A DNA stretch of 64,000 nt from the NCBI RefSeq assembly GCF_011043555.1, contig NZ_JAAKGS010000002.1, positions 744,001 to 808,000 on the forward strand. The letters are read 5' to 3'. Source of the stretch: Sphingobacterium sp. SGR-19. Its GTDB lineage: Bacteria > Bacteroidota > Bacteroidia > Sphingobacteriales > Sphingobacteriaceae. The position numbers and the translations under genes are program-made. The notes beneath the pieces were generated by a model that was given only the letters and a program-made list of their open reading frames with translations, did not search any database and was not told the origin of the DNA. Positions 30,683 through 38,616 of this stretch are shown one piece after another (the stretch's first letter is position 1; each line of letters begins with the position of its first letter).

Positions 30683-33097
30683 TTACTTTTTCAGCCGTAA
30701 CCGTAAACTGTTACTTACTACGCTGACACTGCTGAGGGCCATAGCCGCACCTGCAATCATCGGGTTGAGCAGGAATCCATTTATCGGATAAAGTATACCT
30801 GCTGCAATCGGGATGCCAATTAAATTGTATATAAATGCCCAAAACAAATTTTGACGGATGGTAGCCACGGTTTGTTTGGATAATTTGATGGCAGCCGGTA
30901 TTTTTTTCAAATCAGAAGAAATGATGGTCATTTTAGCTACATCCATGGCAATATCGCTTCCTTTGCCCATCGCGATGCTTACATCGGCGATAGCTAACGC
31001 TGTACTATCGTTAATCCCATCGCCCACCATGGCCACCACTTTACCGTGTTTATGCAATTCCTTGACGAAATCCGCTTTTTGCTGCGGTAACACTTCGGCT
31101 TTGTAATGCTGTATACCCGTTTGCTCTGCTATAGCCTTGGCAGTGGCTTCATTATCACCTGTAAGCATATATAGTTCAATTCCCATCTCCTTTAACTCTT
31201 GGATAGCCTCTACGGATGTCTCTTTAATTTTATCGGAGATAGCCAGTACCGCAAGCGCTTCTTTATCGTTGGCAAACCAGATTACCGTTTTGGATGCTGC
31301 ACTCCATGTGTCCGCGTGTTGCTGTAGTTGCGAAGCGATTTGAATACCGCTTTCCGATAATAGTTTTTTATTACCGGCATAATAATCTACACCTTGATAT
31401 GTGGCTTTTGCGCCTTTTCCGGTAATACTCTCGAAAGAAGAGAGAGGAATTGTTTGTACGTTTTTTATATGTCTGACCACAGCATCTGCCAAGGGGTGCT
31501 CGGATTGTTTTTCCAGGCTGAGCAAGATCTGTTGACTGATCGGATCGTTATGTAACCATTGTATATCCGTTACTTCGGGTTTTCCTTCGGTAATCGTGCC
31601 TGTTTTGTCCAAAATAATAGCGTTAACTTTTTTTGCCAGTTCCAGACTTTCAGCATCTTTAATGAGAATACCCTGTTCAGCCCCTTTTCCTACACCCACC
31701 ATAATCGCAGTAGGCGTTGCTAATCCCAATGCACACGGACAAGCGATAACTAAAACGGTGACTGCCGCTAAGAGTCCATGTATAAGCCCTTCACTACCAT
31801 CCAGTACTAACCATAGGATAAATGTGAGGATCGCAATGCCGATCACGATCGGAACGAATACGCCCGCAATTTTATCGACTAACTTTTGTACAGGCGCTTT
31901 ACTGCCCTGCGCATCTTGTACCATTTTAATGATTTGGGCTAGCATTGTTTCTTTCCCGACTTTGGTAGCCTTGAACTGAAAACTGCCTTTTTGATTTATT
32001 GTTCCGGCAAATACTTTTTCATTCTCTTTTTTCTGTACGGGAACAGGCTCGCCACTGAGCATACTTTCGTCCACATAGGAATTACCTGAGGTAACCATCC
32101 CGTCGACCGCAATTTTTTCGCCCGGTTTGACCAATATCACATCGCCGGCTTTTACATCGTCAATGGCAACTTGCTTTTCTGTGCCATCTGGCTGCACGAG
32201 AACGACGGTCTTCGGTTGTAACCCCATCAGCTTTTTAATAGCGGAGGATGTATTGCCTTTCGCTTTTTCTTCCAGTAGCTTACCTAACAAAATAAAAGCA
32301 ATAATAACCGCTGCCGCTTCGAAGTATACGTGTGGTTCTAGATTTCGCGCCAACCAGAATTCCGGAAATAGCATATTGAATACACTAAATATATAGGCTA
32401 TTCCCGTACTGAGTGCCACAAGGGTATCCATATTTGCTGAGCGATGTTTGGCTTGTTTCCACGCGTTGACAAAAAAGTCTTTACCTAACCACAACACGAC
32501 CGGAGTTGAAAAAAGCCACATGATTTCGTTGCCGTAAGGCATATGCATAAAAAACATACCGATAACAACGACGGGCAGTGCTAAGATAATGGCCCAGATG
32601 GTTTTGTTTTTTAGCTTTTTATATTTTTTCTCATGGATCGCTTCGAGCGTTTCCTGTTGCGCGCTTTCGTCTTCCAGGAACAAATCATAACCAACGTCTT
32701 GTAATGCTTTTTGCATGGCAGCAGCATTGGTCATACTAGGAAGGTACTCCACCGTTAAGGTGGCGTTTGCAAAATTTACGGATGCATTTAATACGCCTGG
32801 CAAGGCTTTTACCGTACTTTCTGAACTAACAGCACACCCAGCACAAGTCATATTCAAGACCGGGAATGATTGCTTCACCGTGGTCACGCCATAACCGAGA
32901 TCTTTGATGGTTTTGATGGCATTGTCTACAGCGGATACATCGTTTACCACGATTTTAGCCTGTTCGTTATTTAATTCCACACGATGACTTTCGACACCTT
33001 CTACTTGTGCCAAACCTTTATCGACAATCATAGCACAATGCTCGCTATGTACACCTTCCAATGGAAGAGCTATAGTTTGTTTGTTGTCATTTGCCAT
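30683..33097 (-). CDS. copA: Copper-exporting P1B-type ATPase
   Basis: An 804-residue Cu(I) pump. Two N-terminal HMA domains: the second is complete (MTCAGC, 83-88), while the first (about 9-75) has lost its Cys pair (GVHSEHC, with a single Cys21). Then come eight transmembrane helices, the copper-selective CPC motif (453-455), the phosphorylation site DKTGT (Asp497), the SEHPLA nucleotide-binding motif and the GDGINDS hinge. The second half of the last helices has the YN and MxxSS pattern typical of group P1B-1. It exports copper from the cytosol to the periplasm for oxidation by the operon's oxidase. Confidence 0.96.
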   Translation of the reverse strand: MANDNKQTIALPLEGVHSEHCAMIVDKGLAQVEGVESHRVELNNEQAKIVVNDVSAVDNAIKTIKDLGYGVTTVKQSFPVLNMTCAGCAVSSESTVKALPGVLNASVNFANATLTVEYLPSMTNAAAMQKALQDVGYDLFLEDESAQQETLEAIHEKKYKKLKNKTIWAIILALPVVVIGMFFMHMPYGNEIMWLFSTPVVLWLGKDFFVNAWKQAKHRSANMDTLVALSTGIAYIFSVFNMLFPEFWLARNLEPHVYFEAAAVIIAFILLGKLLEEKAKGNTSSAIKKLMGLQPKTVVLVQPDGTEKQVAIDDVKAGDVILVKPGEKIAVDGMVTSGNSYVDESMLSGEPVPVQKKENEKVFAGTINQKGSFQFKATKVGKETMLAQIIKMVQDAQGSKAPVQKLVDKIAGVFVPIVIGIAILTFILWLVLDGSEGLIHGLLAAVTVLVIACPCALGLATPTAIMVGVGKGAEQGILIKDAESLELAKKVNAIILDKTGTITEGKPEVTDIQWLHNDPISQQILLSLEKQSEHPLADAVVRHIKNVQTIPLSSFESITGKGAKATYQGVDYYAGNKKLLSESGIQIASQLQQHADTWSAASKTVIWFANDKEALAVLAISDKIKETSVEAIQELKEMGIELYMLTGDNEATAKAIAEQTGIQHYKAEVLPQQKADFVKELHKHGKVVAMVGDGINDSTALAIADVSIAMGKGSDIAMDVAKMTIISSDLKKIPAAIKLSKQTVATIRQNLFWAFIYNLIGIPIAAGILYPINGFLLNPMIAGAAMALSSVSVVSNSLRLRLKK

Positions 33098-33191
33098 ATC
33101 TTTATCCTCGTTATTACAAGAACAAAATTCGGCATAAACGGTTGGTTATCTGTTACACTATTTTGGGAAAATGTTGTAAGATTTACGGCCT

Positions 33192-33749
33192 TTATACCTC
33201 ATCCAGTGGCTTCCGCTTATCTTCTTTTATTTGCTTAAAATGGCTCGGTGAGAGCCCTGTAACCTTTTTAAATTGATTGCTTAGATATGCTACACTAGAG
33301 TACCCCAACTGATAAGCAATCTCACTAAGCGACAGTTCGTCATAGACTAACAATTCCTTGACGCGTTCAATTTTTTGAGCGATATGATATTTTTCAATGG
33401 TGATTCCCTCCACTTCGGAGAAGAGATTTGAGAGATAATTGTAATCGTGGTGCAATTGATCGGCTAGAAAGTCTGAAAGATTAGTGTTTCTTTCACCGTT
33501 TTCGCGTACCCATTGTATAACAGTGGCTTTTATCAGCGCAATGAGTTGACTTTTTTTATCATCGATTAACTCAAATCCTAACGGCTCTAATACAGATGCT
33601 AGACGTACACGTTGTGTATCATCTAATGTCTCCTTTACATCGACTTCTCCGAGTTTAATCGCTTTTATATGAAAACCAAGCTTTTCTATTTCTTGTCGCA
33701 CCACCATGATACAGCGGTTGCATACCATATTTTTGATATATATCGTCAT
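33192..33749 (-). CDS. AraC-type regulator with N-terminal metal-binding (HMA-like) domain
   Basis: A 185-residue protein. The first 70 residues look like a degenerate HMA fold with the metal pair MVCNRC (Cys10, Cys13), continuing into a beta-alpha-beta pattern ending FELIDD. Residues about 80-180 hold two AraC helix-turn-helix motifs (LSDFLADQLHHDYNYLSNLF and LSLSEIAYQLGYSSVAYLSNQFKKVTGLSPSHFK). It is upstream of copA by 94 bp on the same strand. The simplest reading is a one-component copper sensor that activates this operon when Cu(I) binds the Cys pair. The metal specificity is inference. Confidence 0.85.
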   Translation of the reverse strand: MTIYIKNMVCNRCIMVVRQEIEKLGFHIKAIKLGEVDVKETLDDTQRVRLASVLEPLGFELIDDKKSQLIALIKATVIQWVRENGERNTNLSDFLADQLHHDYNYLSNLFSEVEGITIEKYHIAQKIERVKELLVYDELSLSEIAYQLGYSSVAYLSNQFKKVTGLSPSHFKQIKEDKRKPLDEV

Positions 33750-33807
33750 ATTTTATGTGTTATATGGACTCATAGCTATTTTACAAAAGAACGAAGAATA
33801 ATATATT

Positions 33808-33922
33808 TTCATCTTCTTTTTCTCCGCGAAAAAGAAGCAAAAAGCTCGTCGCTTCGGATCTTTGACAGAAAAGGAAGTGCTAAGGATGGATTTCTACAGT
33901 TGTCAAAAATCCGGATGCGACA
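33808..33922 (+). repeat. Conserved two-hairpin intergenic repeat, copy B
   Basis: Second copy of the repeat at 14862-14977, in the same orientation. Hairpin 1 (33813-33837) pairs CTTCTTTTT with AAAAAGAAG, the compensated version of copy A's GTTC...GAAC. Hairpin 2 has the same GTCGC/GCGAC, CGGAT/ATCCG and TTTGACA/TGTCAAA arms, with a loop that has drifted but keeps the ATTTCTACAGT end. It is in the 365-bp space between the divergent copper regulator and alpha/beta hydrolase genes. Confidence 0.8.
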
Positions 33923-33978
33923 TTGAATATTAAGGGGAGATTATGCGATTGTATTGTCTCATTCTTAACCTCTTAATG

Positions 33979-34089
33979 CCACATGTAAAATTTTGATGTC
34001 TGTAGAAATACCATTTTTGTACTGCCCTTTGTATCAAAATTTTTAAGTGGCGATTTTTTTTGCTTCTTTTTTTGAGGGAAAAAAAGAAG
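33979..34089. repeat. Interrupted palindrome and A/T hairpin beside repeat copy B
   Basis: CCAC..AAAATTTTGAT (33979-33997) pairs with ATCAAAATTTT..GTGG (34033-34050), an 11-bp stem extended by a 4-bp one. Just after, CTTCTTTTTTT and AAAAAAAGAAG (34063-34089) form a hairpin like hairpin 1 of the repeat. The same order, repeat then palindrome then A/T hairpin, is seen at 14.86-15.22 kb. The rest of the 365-bp gap has nothing recognisable. Confidence 0.6.
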
Positions 34090-34114
34090 AAGATAAACCT
34101 TATCTTTACCCCTT

Positions 34115-34888
34115 ATGGAGATTTTACATTCGCGAATATACGGAGAAGATCAACCGGGCACGCCATTGTTGGTGATGCACGGTTTATTTGGTATGTCAGA
34201 CAATTGGGGAAGTTTCGGCCGGGAGTTCGGAGAAAAAGTGCCGGTCCATTTAATTGATCTACGCAACCACGGTCATAGTTTTCACGATGACGAGATGTCG
34301 TTGTCTGCCATGGTAGAGGATCTGGCAGCTTACATACAACATCACGGCCTTCAAGAGGTCGATATTCTGGGACACTCTCTGGGAGGCAAGGTGGCGATGC
34401 AATATGCAGTTTCCAAGTCGACTAATATCCATAAACTGATCATTGCGGATATTGCGCCCAAAGCGTATCCTCCGCATCATCAGAAAATAATAGAAGCCCT
34501 GAAAGCAGTAAAGATGGAAGAGGCAAATAACCGCGGAGACGTGGAAGACCAATTGCGCCAATATCTGAACGAAACAGGCGTTATCCAGTTTTTGCTTAAG
34601 AATGTTTATATAAAAGAAGACAGAACGTTAGATTGGCGTTTCAACTTAAAAACCTTAACCGAAAAATACGCGGAATTTATCACGGTGGGTGTGGAGCCGG
34701 GCGTGTATGAGGGGGAAACGTTATTCCTGTCTGGCGAGAAATCAAACTATATCCTAGAAGAAGATTATCTGTTAATCAAGGAGATGTTTCCGAATTCTGA
34801 AATTAAAACCGTTCCTAAAGCAGGTCATTGGGTACAAGCTGAGAATCCCAAGGCGTTCAATGAGCTGGTTACGCAATTTTTAGGCTAG
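34115..34888 (+). CDS. Alpha/beta hydrolase
   Basis: A 257-residue cytoplasmic alpha/beta-fold hydrolase resembling the YbfF/esterase group. It has the oxyanion HGLFGMSDNW segment, RNHGHS, the nucleophile elbow GHSLGG (Ser88), an acid in the FLSGEKS region and the catalytic His in AGHWVQAENP near residue 240. It starts 365 bp after the divergent copper regulator and ends 50 bp before the GH28 gene. Substrate is unknown; short-chain esters or thioesters are usual for this group. Confidence 0.88.
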   Translation: MEILHSRIYGEDQPGTPLLVMHGLFGMSDNWGSFGREFGEKVPVHLIDLRNHGHSFHDDEMSLSAMVEDLAAYIQHHGLQEVDILGHSLGGKVAMQYAVSKSTNIHKLIIADIAPKAYPPHHQKIIEALKAVKMEEANNRGDVEDQLRQYLNETGVIQFLLKNVYIKEDRTLDWRFNLKTLTEKYAEFITVGVEPGVYEGETLFLSGEKSNYILEEDYLLIKEMFPNSEIKTVPKAGHWVQAENPKAFNELVTQFLG

Positions 34889-34938
34889 GGGTTCCTATTT
34901 CTAGAAGGACAATGTATTAAATCAAGTAAAAACTATAT

Positions 34939-36390
34939 ATGAAGCAAGTACGTAATTTACTCCTCGTGGCCATTTTACCCCTTGGTATGATGGGCTGCGG
35001 AGAAAGGCAAACAACACAAGAAACACAGGAGACCGATCACGCATGGGAAGTGGCAGACAGTATTCGTACATTAATTGTAGAGCCGACCTTTGCGAAGAAA
35101 GATTTTGTAATCACAGATTATGGTGCTAGTGCCGATAGTACGGAACTTAGCACGACAGCTATCAACAAAGCTATAGAGGCATGTCATCTCGACGGCGGTG
35201 GACGCGTCATCATTCCTCAAGGAACATTTTTGACGGGTGCCGTCCATTTGAAAAGCAATGTTAATTTGCATTTGGAAGATGGGGCGAAATTGTTGTTCAG
35301 TCGGAATACCGAAGACTATAAACCATTGGTCAAAACCCGTTGGGAAGGAATGGAATGCATGAATTACTCGCCTTTGATTTACGCTTACGGTCAAGAAAAT
35401 ATTGCTATCACTGGAAAAGGTGTCCTCGATGGAAATGCGAATAATGAACACTGGTGGCCCTGGAAAGCGAAGAAGGAACACGGCTGGGTTGAAGGGATGG
35501 ATAACCAGCTTGCCGCGGTAAAAAAACTTACTCAGCAGGTGAAAGACGGAACTCCCGTAGAAGATAGGGTATACGGAGACGGACATTTCTTACGTCCGCC
35601 TTTTATTCAGCCCTATAACTCTTCCAATATTTTAATAGCGGATGTAAAGATTATCAATGCACCTTTTTGGAATATTAATCCGGTATTATGCGAGAATGTT
35701 ACGGTACGGAATGTCAGTGTGGTTACCCATGGTCCCAATAACGATGGCTGTAACCCCGAATCCAGTAAAAATGTGTTGATAACCGGCTGTTATTTCGATA
35801 CGGGTGATGACTGTATCGCTATTAAATCAGGTCGAAATGAAGATGGCCGTTCTATCGGACGTCCCGCTGAAAACCATATCATCGAAAACTGTGAGATGAA
35901 AGATGGTCATGGGGGTATCGTCATCGGCAGCGAGATATCCGGAGGAGCTAAAAATATATTTGCTCAAAACCTAAAGATGGACAGTCCTGAGTTGGATCGC
36001 ATATTGCGTATAAAAACAAGTTCATTGCGTGGCGGCGTTATTGAGGATATCTATATGCGTAATGTCGAAGTCGGCACGTACAAGGAAGCCGCCGTTTTGG
36101 TGGATATGTTCTACGAAAACCCAGGTGATTTTATGCCTACTGTGCGCAATATTACGGTGGAGAACCTTAACGTTAAAAAGGGAGGGAAGTTTGGGGTCTT
36201 AATTAATGCTTATGAAGAATCTCCAGCAGAAAATCTTAAGATTATCAACTCCAATATTGAAGGTGTAGACGTACCTATTCAGGCAAACTATACCAAAGGT
36301 ATGAAATTTGATAACGTAACGATCAATGGAAAATTGGTAAGTGAAGAAGATGTACAATCGTCTTCTGAAGCCGAGTTCGAGACCTTCTAA
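34939..36390 (+). CDS. GH28 polygalacturonase-like lipoprotein
   Basis: A 483-residue lipoprotein (lipobox GMMGCGE, Cys20). The N-terminal ITDYGASADST..TTAINKAIEAC motif and a right-handed beta helix follow. GH28 catalytic motifs are intact: NNDGCNPESS (Asp269, one of the NTD-type acids), DTGDDCIAIKSG (Asp290, Asp291), HGGIVIG (His324) and RIKTS. It inverts on alpha-linked galacturonic acid or rhamnogalacturonan chains. No other pectin genes are near, so it acts alone in the window. It ends before a bidirectional terminator. Confidence 0.92.
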   Translation: MKQVRNLLLVAILPLGMMGCGERQTTQETQETDHAWEVADSIRTLIVEPTFAKKDFVITDYGASADSTELSTTAINKAIEACHLDGGGRVIIPQGTFLTGAVHLKSNVNLHLEDGAKLLFSRNTEDYKPLVKTRWEGMECMNYSPLIYAYGQENIAITGKGVLDGNANNEHWWPWKAKKEHGWVEGMDNQLAAVKKLTQQVKDGTPVEDRVYGDGHFLRPPFIQPYNSSNILIADVKIINAPFWNINPVLCENVTVRNVSVVTHGPNNDGCNPESSKNVLITGCYFDTGDDCIAIKSGRNEDGRSIGRPAENHIIENCEMKDGHGGIVIGSEISGGAKNIFAQNLKMDSPELDRILRIKTSSLRGGVIEDIYMRNVEVGTYKEAAVLVDMFYENPGDFMPTVRNITVENLNVKKGGKFGVLINAYEESPAENLKIINSNIEGVDVPIQANYTKGMKFDNVTINGKLVSEEDVQSSSEAEFETF

Positions 36391-36452
36391 CAATAACGAA
36401 TAGTCGTTATAAAACAAATGGCGGACATTTCTTATGTTCCGCCATTTGTTTT
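36391..36452. terminator. Bidirectional terminator between GH28 and phytase genes
   Basis: AAAACAAATGGCGGA (36411-36425) pairs with TCCGCCATTTGTTTT (36438-36452), a 15-bp stem with a 12-nt loop, A-rich before and T-rich after, so it can terminate both convergent genes. It overlaps the phytase stop codon. A small ATAACGA/TCGTTAT hairpin precedes it. Confidence 0.85.
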
Positions 36453-37521
36453 ACTTAATAGGGTGTTGATCTATCCAATTTCGTAAGATATTCCAATCAT
36501 ATATATGGAATACCTTGCCGTTGCTCATGGCAACAAATATGCCATTTGGAAACTGACTGCCAAAATTTACGTTCAAAGCATCTGCACCGTCGCATTCCAC
36601 CGTAGATACAGGTATGTCGGCAATCAACGTGTGTTCGTGGGGATTACCCGTTTCACCTTCTCTCTTATAGACTAAAAAAGTATTGTTTTGCTGATTGGAA
36701 ACCAAGATGTAGCCGGTCTTCTCATCCTTCTTATAGATCGCTATCCCTTCATGATCCCGTTCGGCATCTTCTTGCGCAAAGAAAGCGAGTTCTTCGTTGC
36801 CCTTTTCTGGATCGGCATAGTATTTTCTGACTCCTGCTGTTTCATCGGAACAATACACATATCCTAATTCATTATCTACGGCAATGGCTTCGATTTCTTT
36901 TTTCCCACTGTATGCCCCAAATTTACGGATAACTTCTCCAGATACTGTACCATCGTTGTTAACGAGCAGATTATATTGCCACAGGTAGCTTCCTGAAGGC
37001 CCAGTCTTACGTCCAACAATCGCCTGGATTTCGACATGGGTGGAATCGATTTGTTTCGTATATAATGCGACCCCCATACCATCCCGTTCCTCTTCACCGG
37101 TTTCTCCTTCAAAAATCGGAATGCCTCCGTTGTCGATAGGTGTCAGTTCGGGAAGGGAAAAGACGCGGAGGCGGTGCGCTTTACGTTCTGTCGTCACCGC
37201 AATATCGGTTTTCTTTCCATTGATCAATAATCCATAGGCTACATCGACATTGTTTGGACGTTCCATATCAATGTACTTGTTTACAATTTTCCCTTGCAAA
37301 TCATAGGCATACAATCCGCCACCAACTTCCTTGTCGGTTCCAATGATCAGACTTTGTGTCGGATCTTCAGGGTTCACCCAAATAGCAGGGTCATCCGTGT
37401 CATTTGGTGTAGGTTCGGTAATAATTGTTGGCTTAATGGCGTTGTCTGCTACCGGAGCCATACTGTCTTGACAGGCGCTTGTCAAGAGAAGGAATGCAGA
37501 CCAAATAAATAACTTGTTCAT
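36451..37521 (-). CDS. Beta-propeller phytase lipoprotein
   Basis: A 356-residue lipoprotein (LLLTSACQDS, Cys17) of the beta-propeller phytase family. Phytase motifs are clear: TDDPAIWVNPEDPTQSLIIGTDK at the start of the propeller, YLWQYNLLVNNDG, IEAIAVDNELGYVYCSDETAGVRKY, DHEGIAIY and the SQFPNGIFVAMSNGK end. Such enzymes use Ca2+ to remove phosphate groups from phytate in alternating order. It is 21 bp downstream of the acid phosphatase gene and probably surface or periplasm anchored. The set with the TonB receptor suggests organic-phosphate acquisition. Confidence 0.9.
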   Translation of the reverse strand: MNKLFIWSAFLLLTSACQDSMAPVADNAIKPTIITEPTPNDTDDPAIWVNPEDPTQSLIIGTDKEVGGGLYAYDLQGKIVNKYIDMERPNNVDVAYGLLINGKKTDIAVTTERKAHRLRVFSLPELTPIDNGGIPIFEGETGEEERDGMGVALYTKQIDSTHVEIQAIVGRKTGPSGSYLWQYNLLVNNDGTVSGEVIRKFGAYSGKKEIEAIAVDNELGYVYCSDETAGVRKYYADPEKGNEELAFFAQEDAERDHEGIAIYKKDEKTGYILVSNQQNNTFLVYKREGETGNPHEHTLIADIPVSTVECDGADALNVNFGSQFPNGIFVAMSNGKVFHIYDWNILRNWIDQHPIK

Positions 37522-37542
37522 CGTACTATTTTTATGGTGAGT

Positions 37543-38541
37543 CTATTTAGTTAATTCATACTTATGTAGCACTTTTGCTCCTGTTTCATTTGCGCGGACT
37601 GCCTGTACCAGTATTTTATTATCTTGTATAGAAAACGTCAGGAAGCCAGGTTCTGCAGCAGCGAAAATAGTCCCTTCACGATTTCCAGATTCGCGCACTT
37701 CACTAGCGGCACCAGAAAGAAACTGCGTAGTAAAGCGGCCTTTAGGTTTGATGATCTGTAAATCATGCTCATGGCCACATATATAGGCATCAACCTGATG
37801 TTTATCAAACAGGGATGCGAATTTCTGTTCAAAACCGCGGGTATCTTCGCTGTCCTTACGCTTTCCGCCAGAATATAAAGGATGATGCCCGACTACAATC
37901 TTCCATTTTACCTGCGTGTCTTCCGTATTAAGCTGCTCAATTAACCATCGTGATTGTTTTGCAGTATCTTGTTTTGATAGATCCGCGTACTTCTCCACAT
38001 CATCATGGTAATCATCAATGTAAGGATTAGTATCCATCACAATAAGAAGCAGTTTCTCGTTGTCGTTTACTTCGAATGTTTGGCTGTAGTACCGCGCAGG
38101 CATATTCCATCGTCTGCTGATATGGGAATAATCGATCTGTGCCTGGACATTTCCCCGATAGTCATGGTTGCCCAGCGCGACGTACCAATCCATATACAAA
38201 CTAGGATCTGTATAAATAGTTTCAAAAGAAGATATCCAATGATAGTCTGTTGTGCTTGCGACGCCGTTGGGATAAAAATTGTCGCCTACCGAGACGATAA
38301 ACTCCGCATCAAGCGCCACAGTCGCGTGTCCCAATTCTCGCGCTACGTCTCGTTGGTAATAGTTGCCGACGCGGCCAAAGTCACCGAGTACGATGAAACT
38401 ATAGCTGTCTTCGATATAGGTTAAATCAGGGATGTTTTTCCCCTTATACCCGGTCTGCTTTTCGTATTCGAAAGGGGATACCTGTCCGAATGTCAAAGCG
38501 AGGTTGAAACTAATAATAGTTGTTAAAAGTATTTTTTTCAT
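37543..38541 (-). CDS. Purple-acid-type phosphatase (metallophosphoesterase)
   Basis: A 332-residue exported phosphatase. The ATG at 38541 (MKKILLTTIISFNLALTFGQ signal) is chosen; an upstream ATG at 38598 would put 19 unusual residues before a good signal peptide. Metal ligands for two metals are visible: GDFG (Asp54), GDNFY (Asp87), GNHD (Asn125, His126), VGHHP (His219/220) and GHEHD (His257, His259). A Tyr near VGNYYQ fits the tartrate-resistant acid phosphatase group. It would finish dephosphorylation of inositol phosphates released by the phytase. It is 75 bp after the TonB receptor gene. Confidence 0.9.
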   Translation of the reverse strand: MKKILLTTIISFNLALTFGQVSPFEYEKQTGYKGKNIPDLTYIEDSYSFIVLGDFGRVGNYYQRDVARELGHATVALDAEFIVSVGDNFYPNGVASTTDYHWISSFETIYTDPSLYMDWYVALGNHDYRGNVQAQIDYSHISRRWNMPARYYSQTFEVNDNEKLLLIVMDTNPYIDDYHDDVEKYADLSKQDTAKQSRWLIEQLNTEDTQVKWKIVVGHHPLYSGGKRKDSEDTRGFEQKFASLFDKHQVDAYICGHEHDLQIIKPKGRFTTQFLSGAASEVRESGNREGTIFAAAEPGFLTFSIQDNKILVQAVRANETGAKVLHKYELTK

Positions 38542-38616
38542 CTTATTCCGTATTAACACCAAAAACCAACAGAGGTATTTCTTTGCTGGCTTTGGCATCG
38601 TATAATAATCGAGTTG

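Noticed and set aside
33669-33926. 85-codon plus-strand frame containing LLFLREKE and FDRKGSAKDGF
   Set aside because: It is a translation of the non-coding two-hairpin repeat and overlaps the AraC gene on the other strand.
38542-38598. 19-residue N-terminal extension of the acid phosphatase
   Set aside because: The internal ATG at 38541 gives a clean signal peptide; the extension does not.
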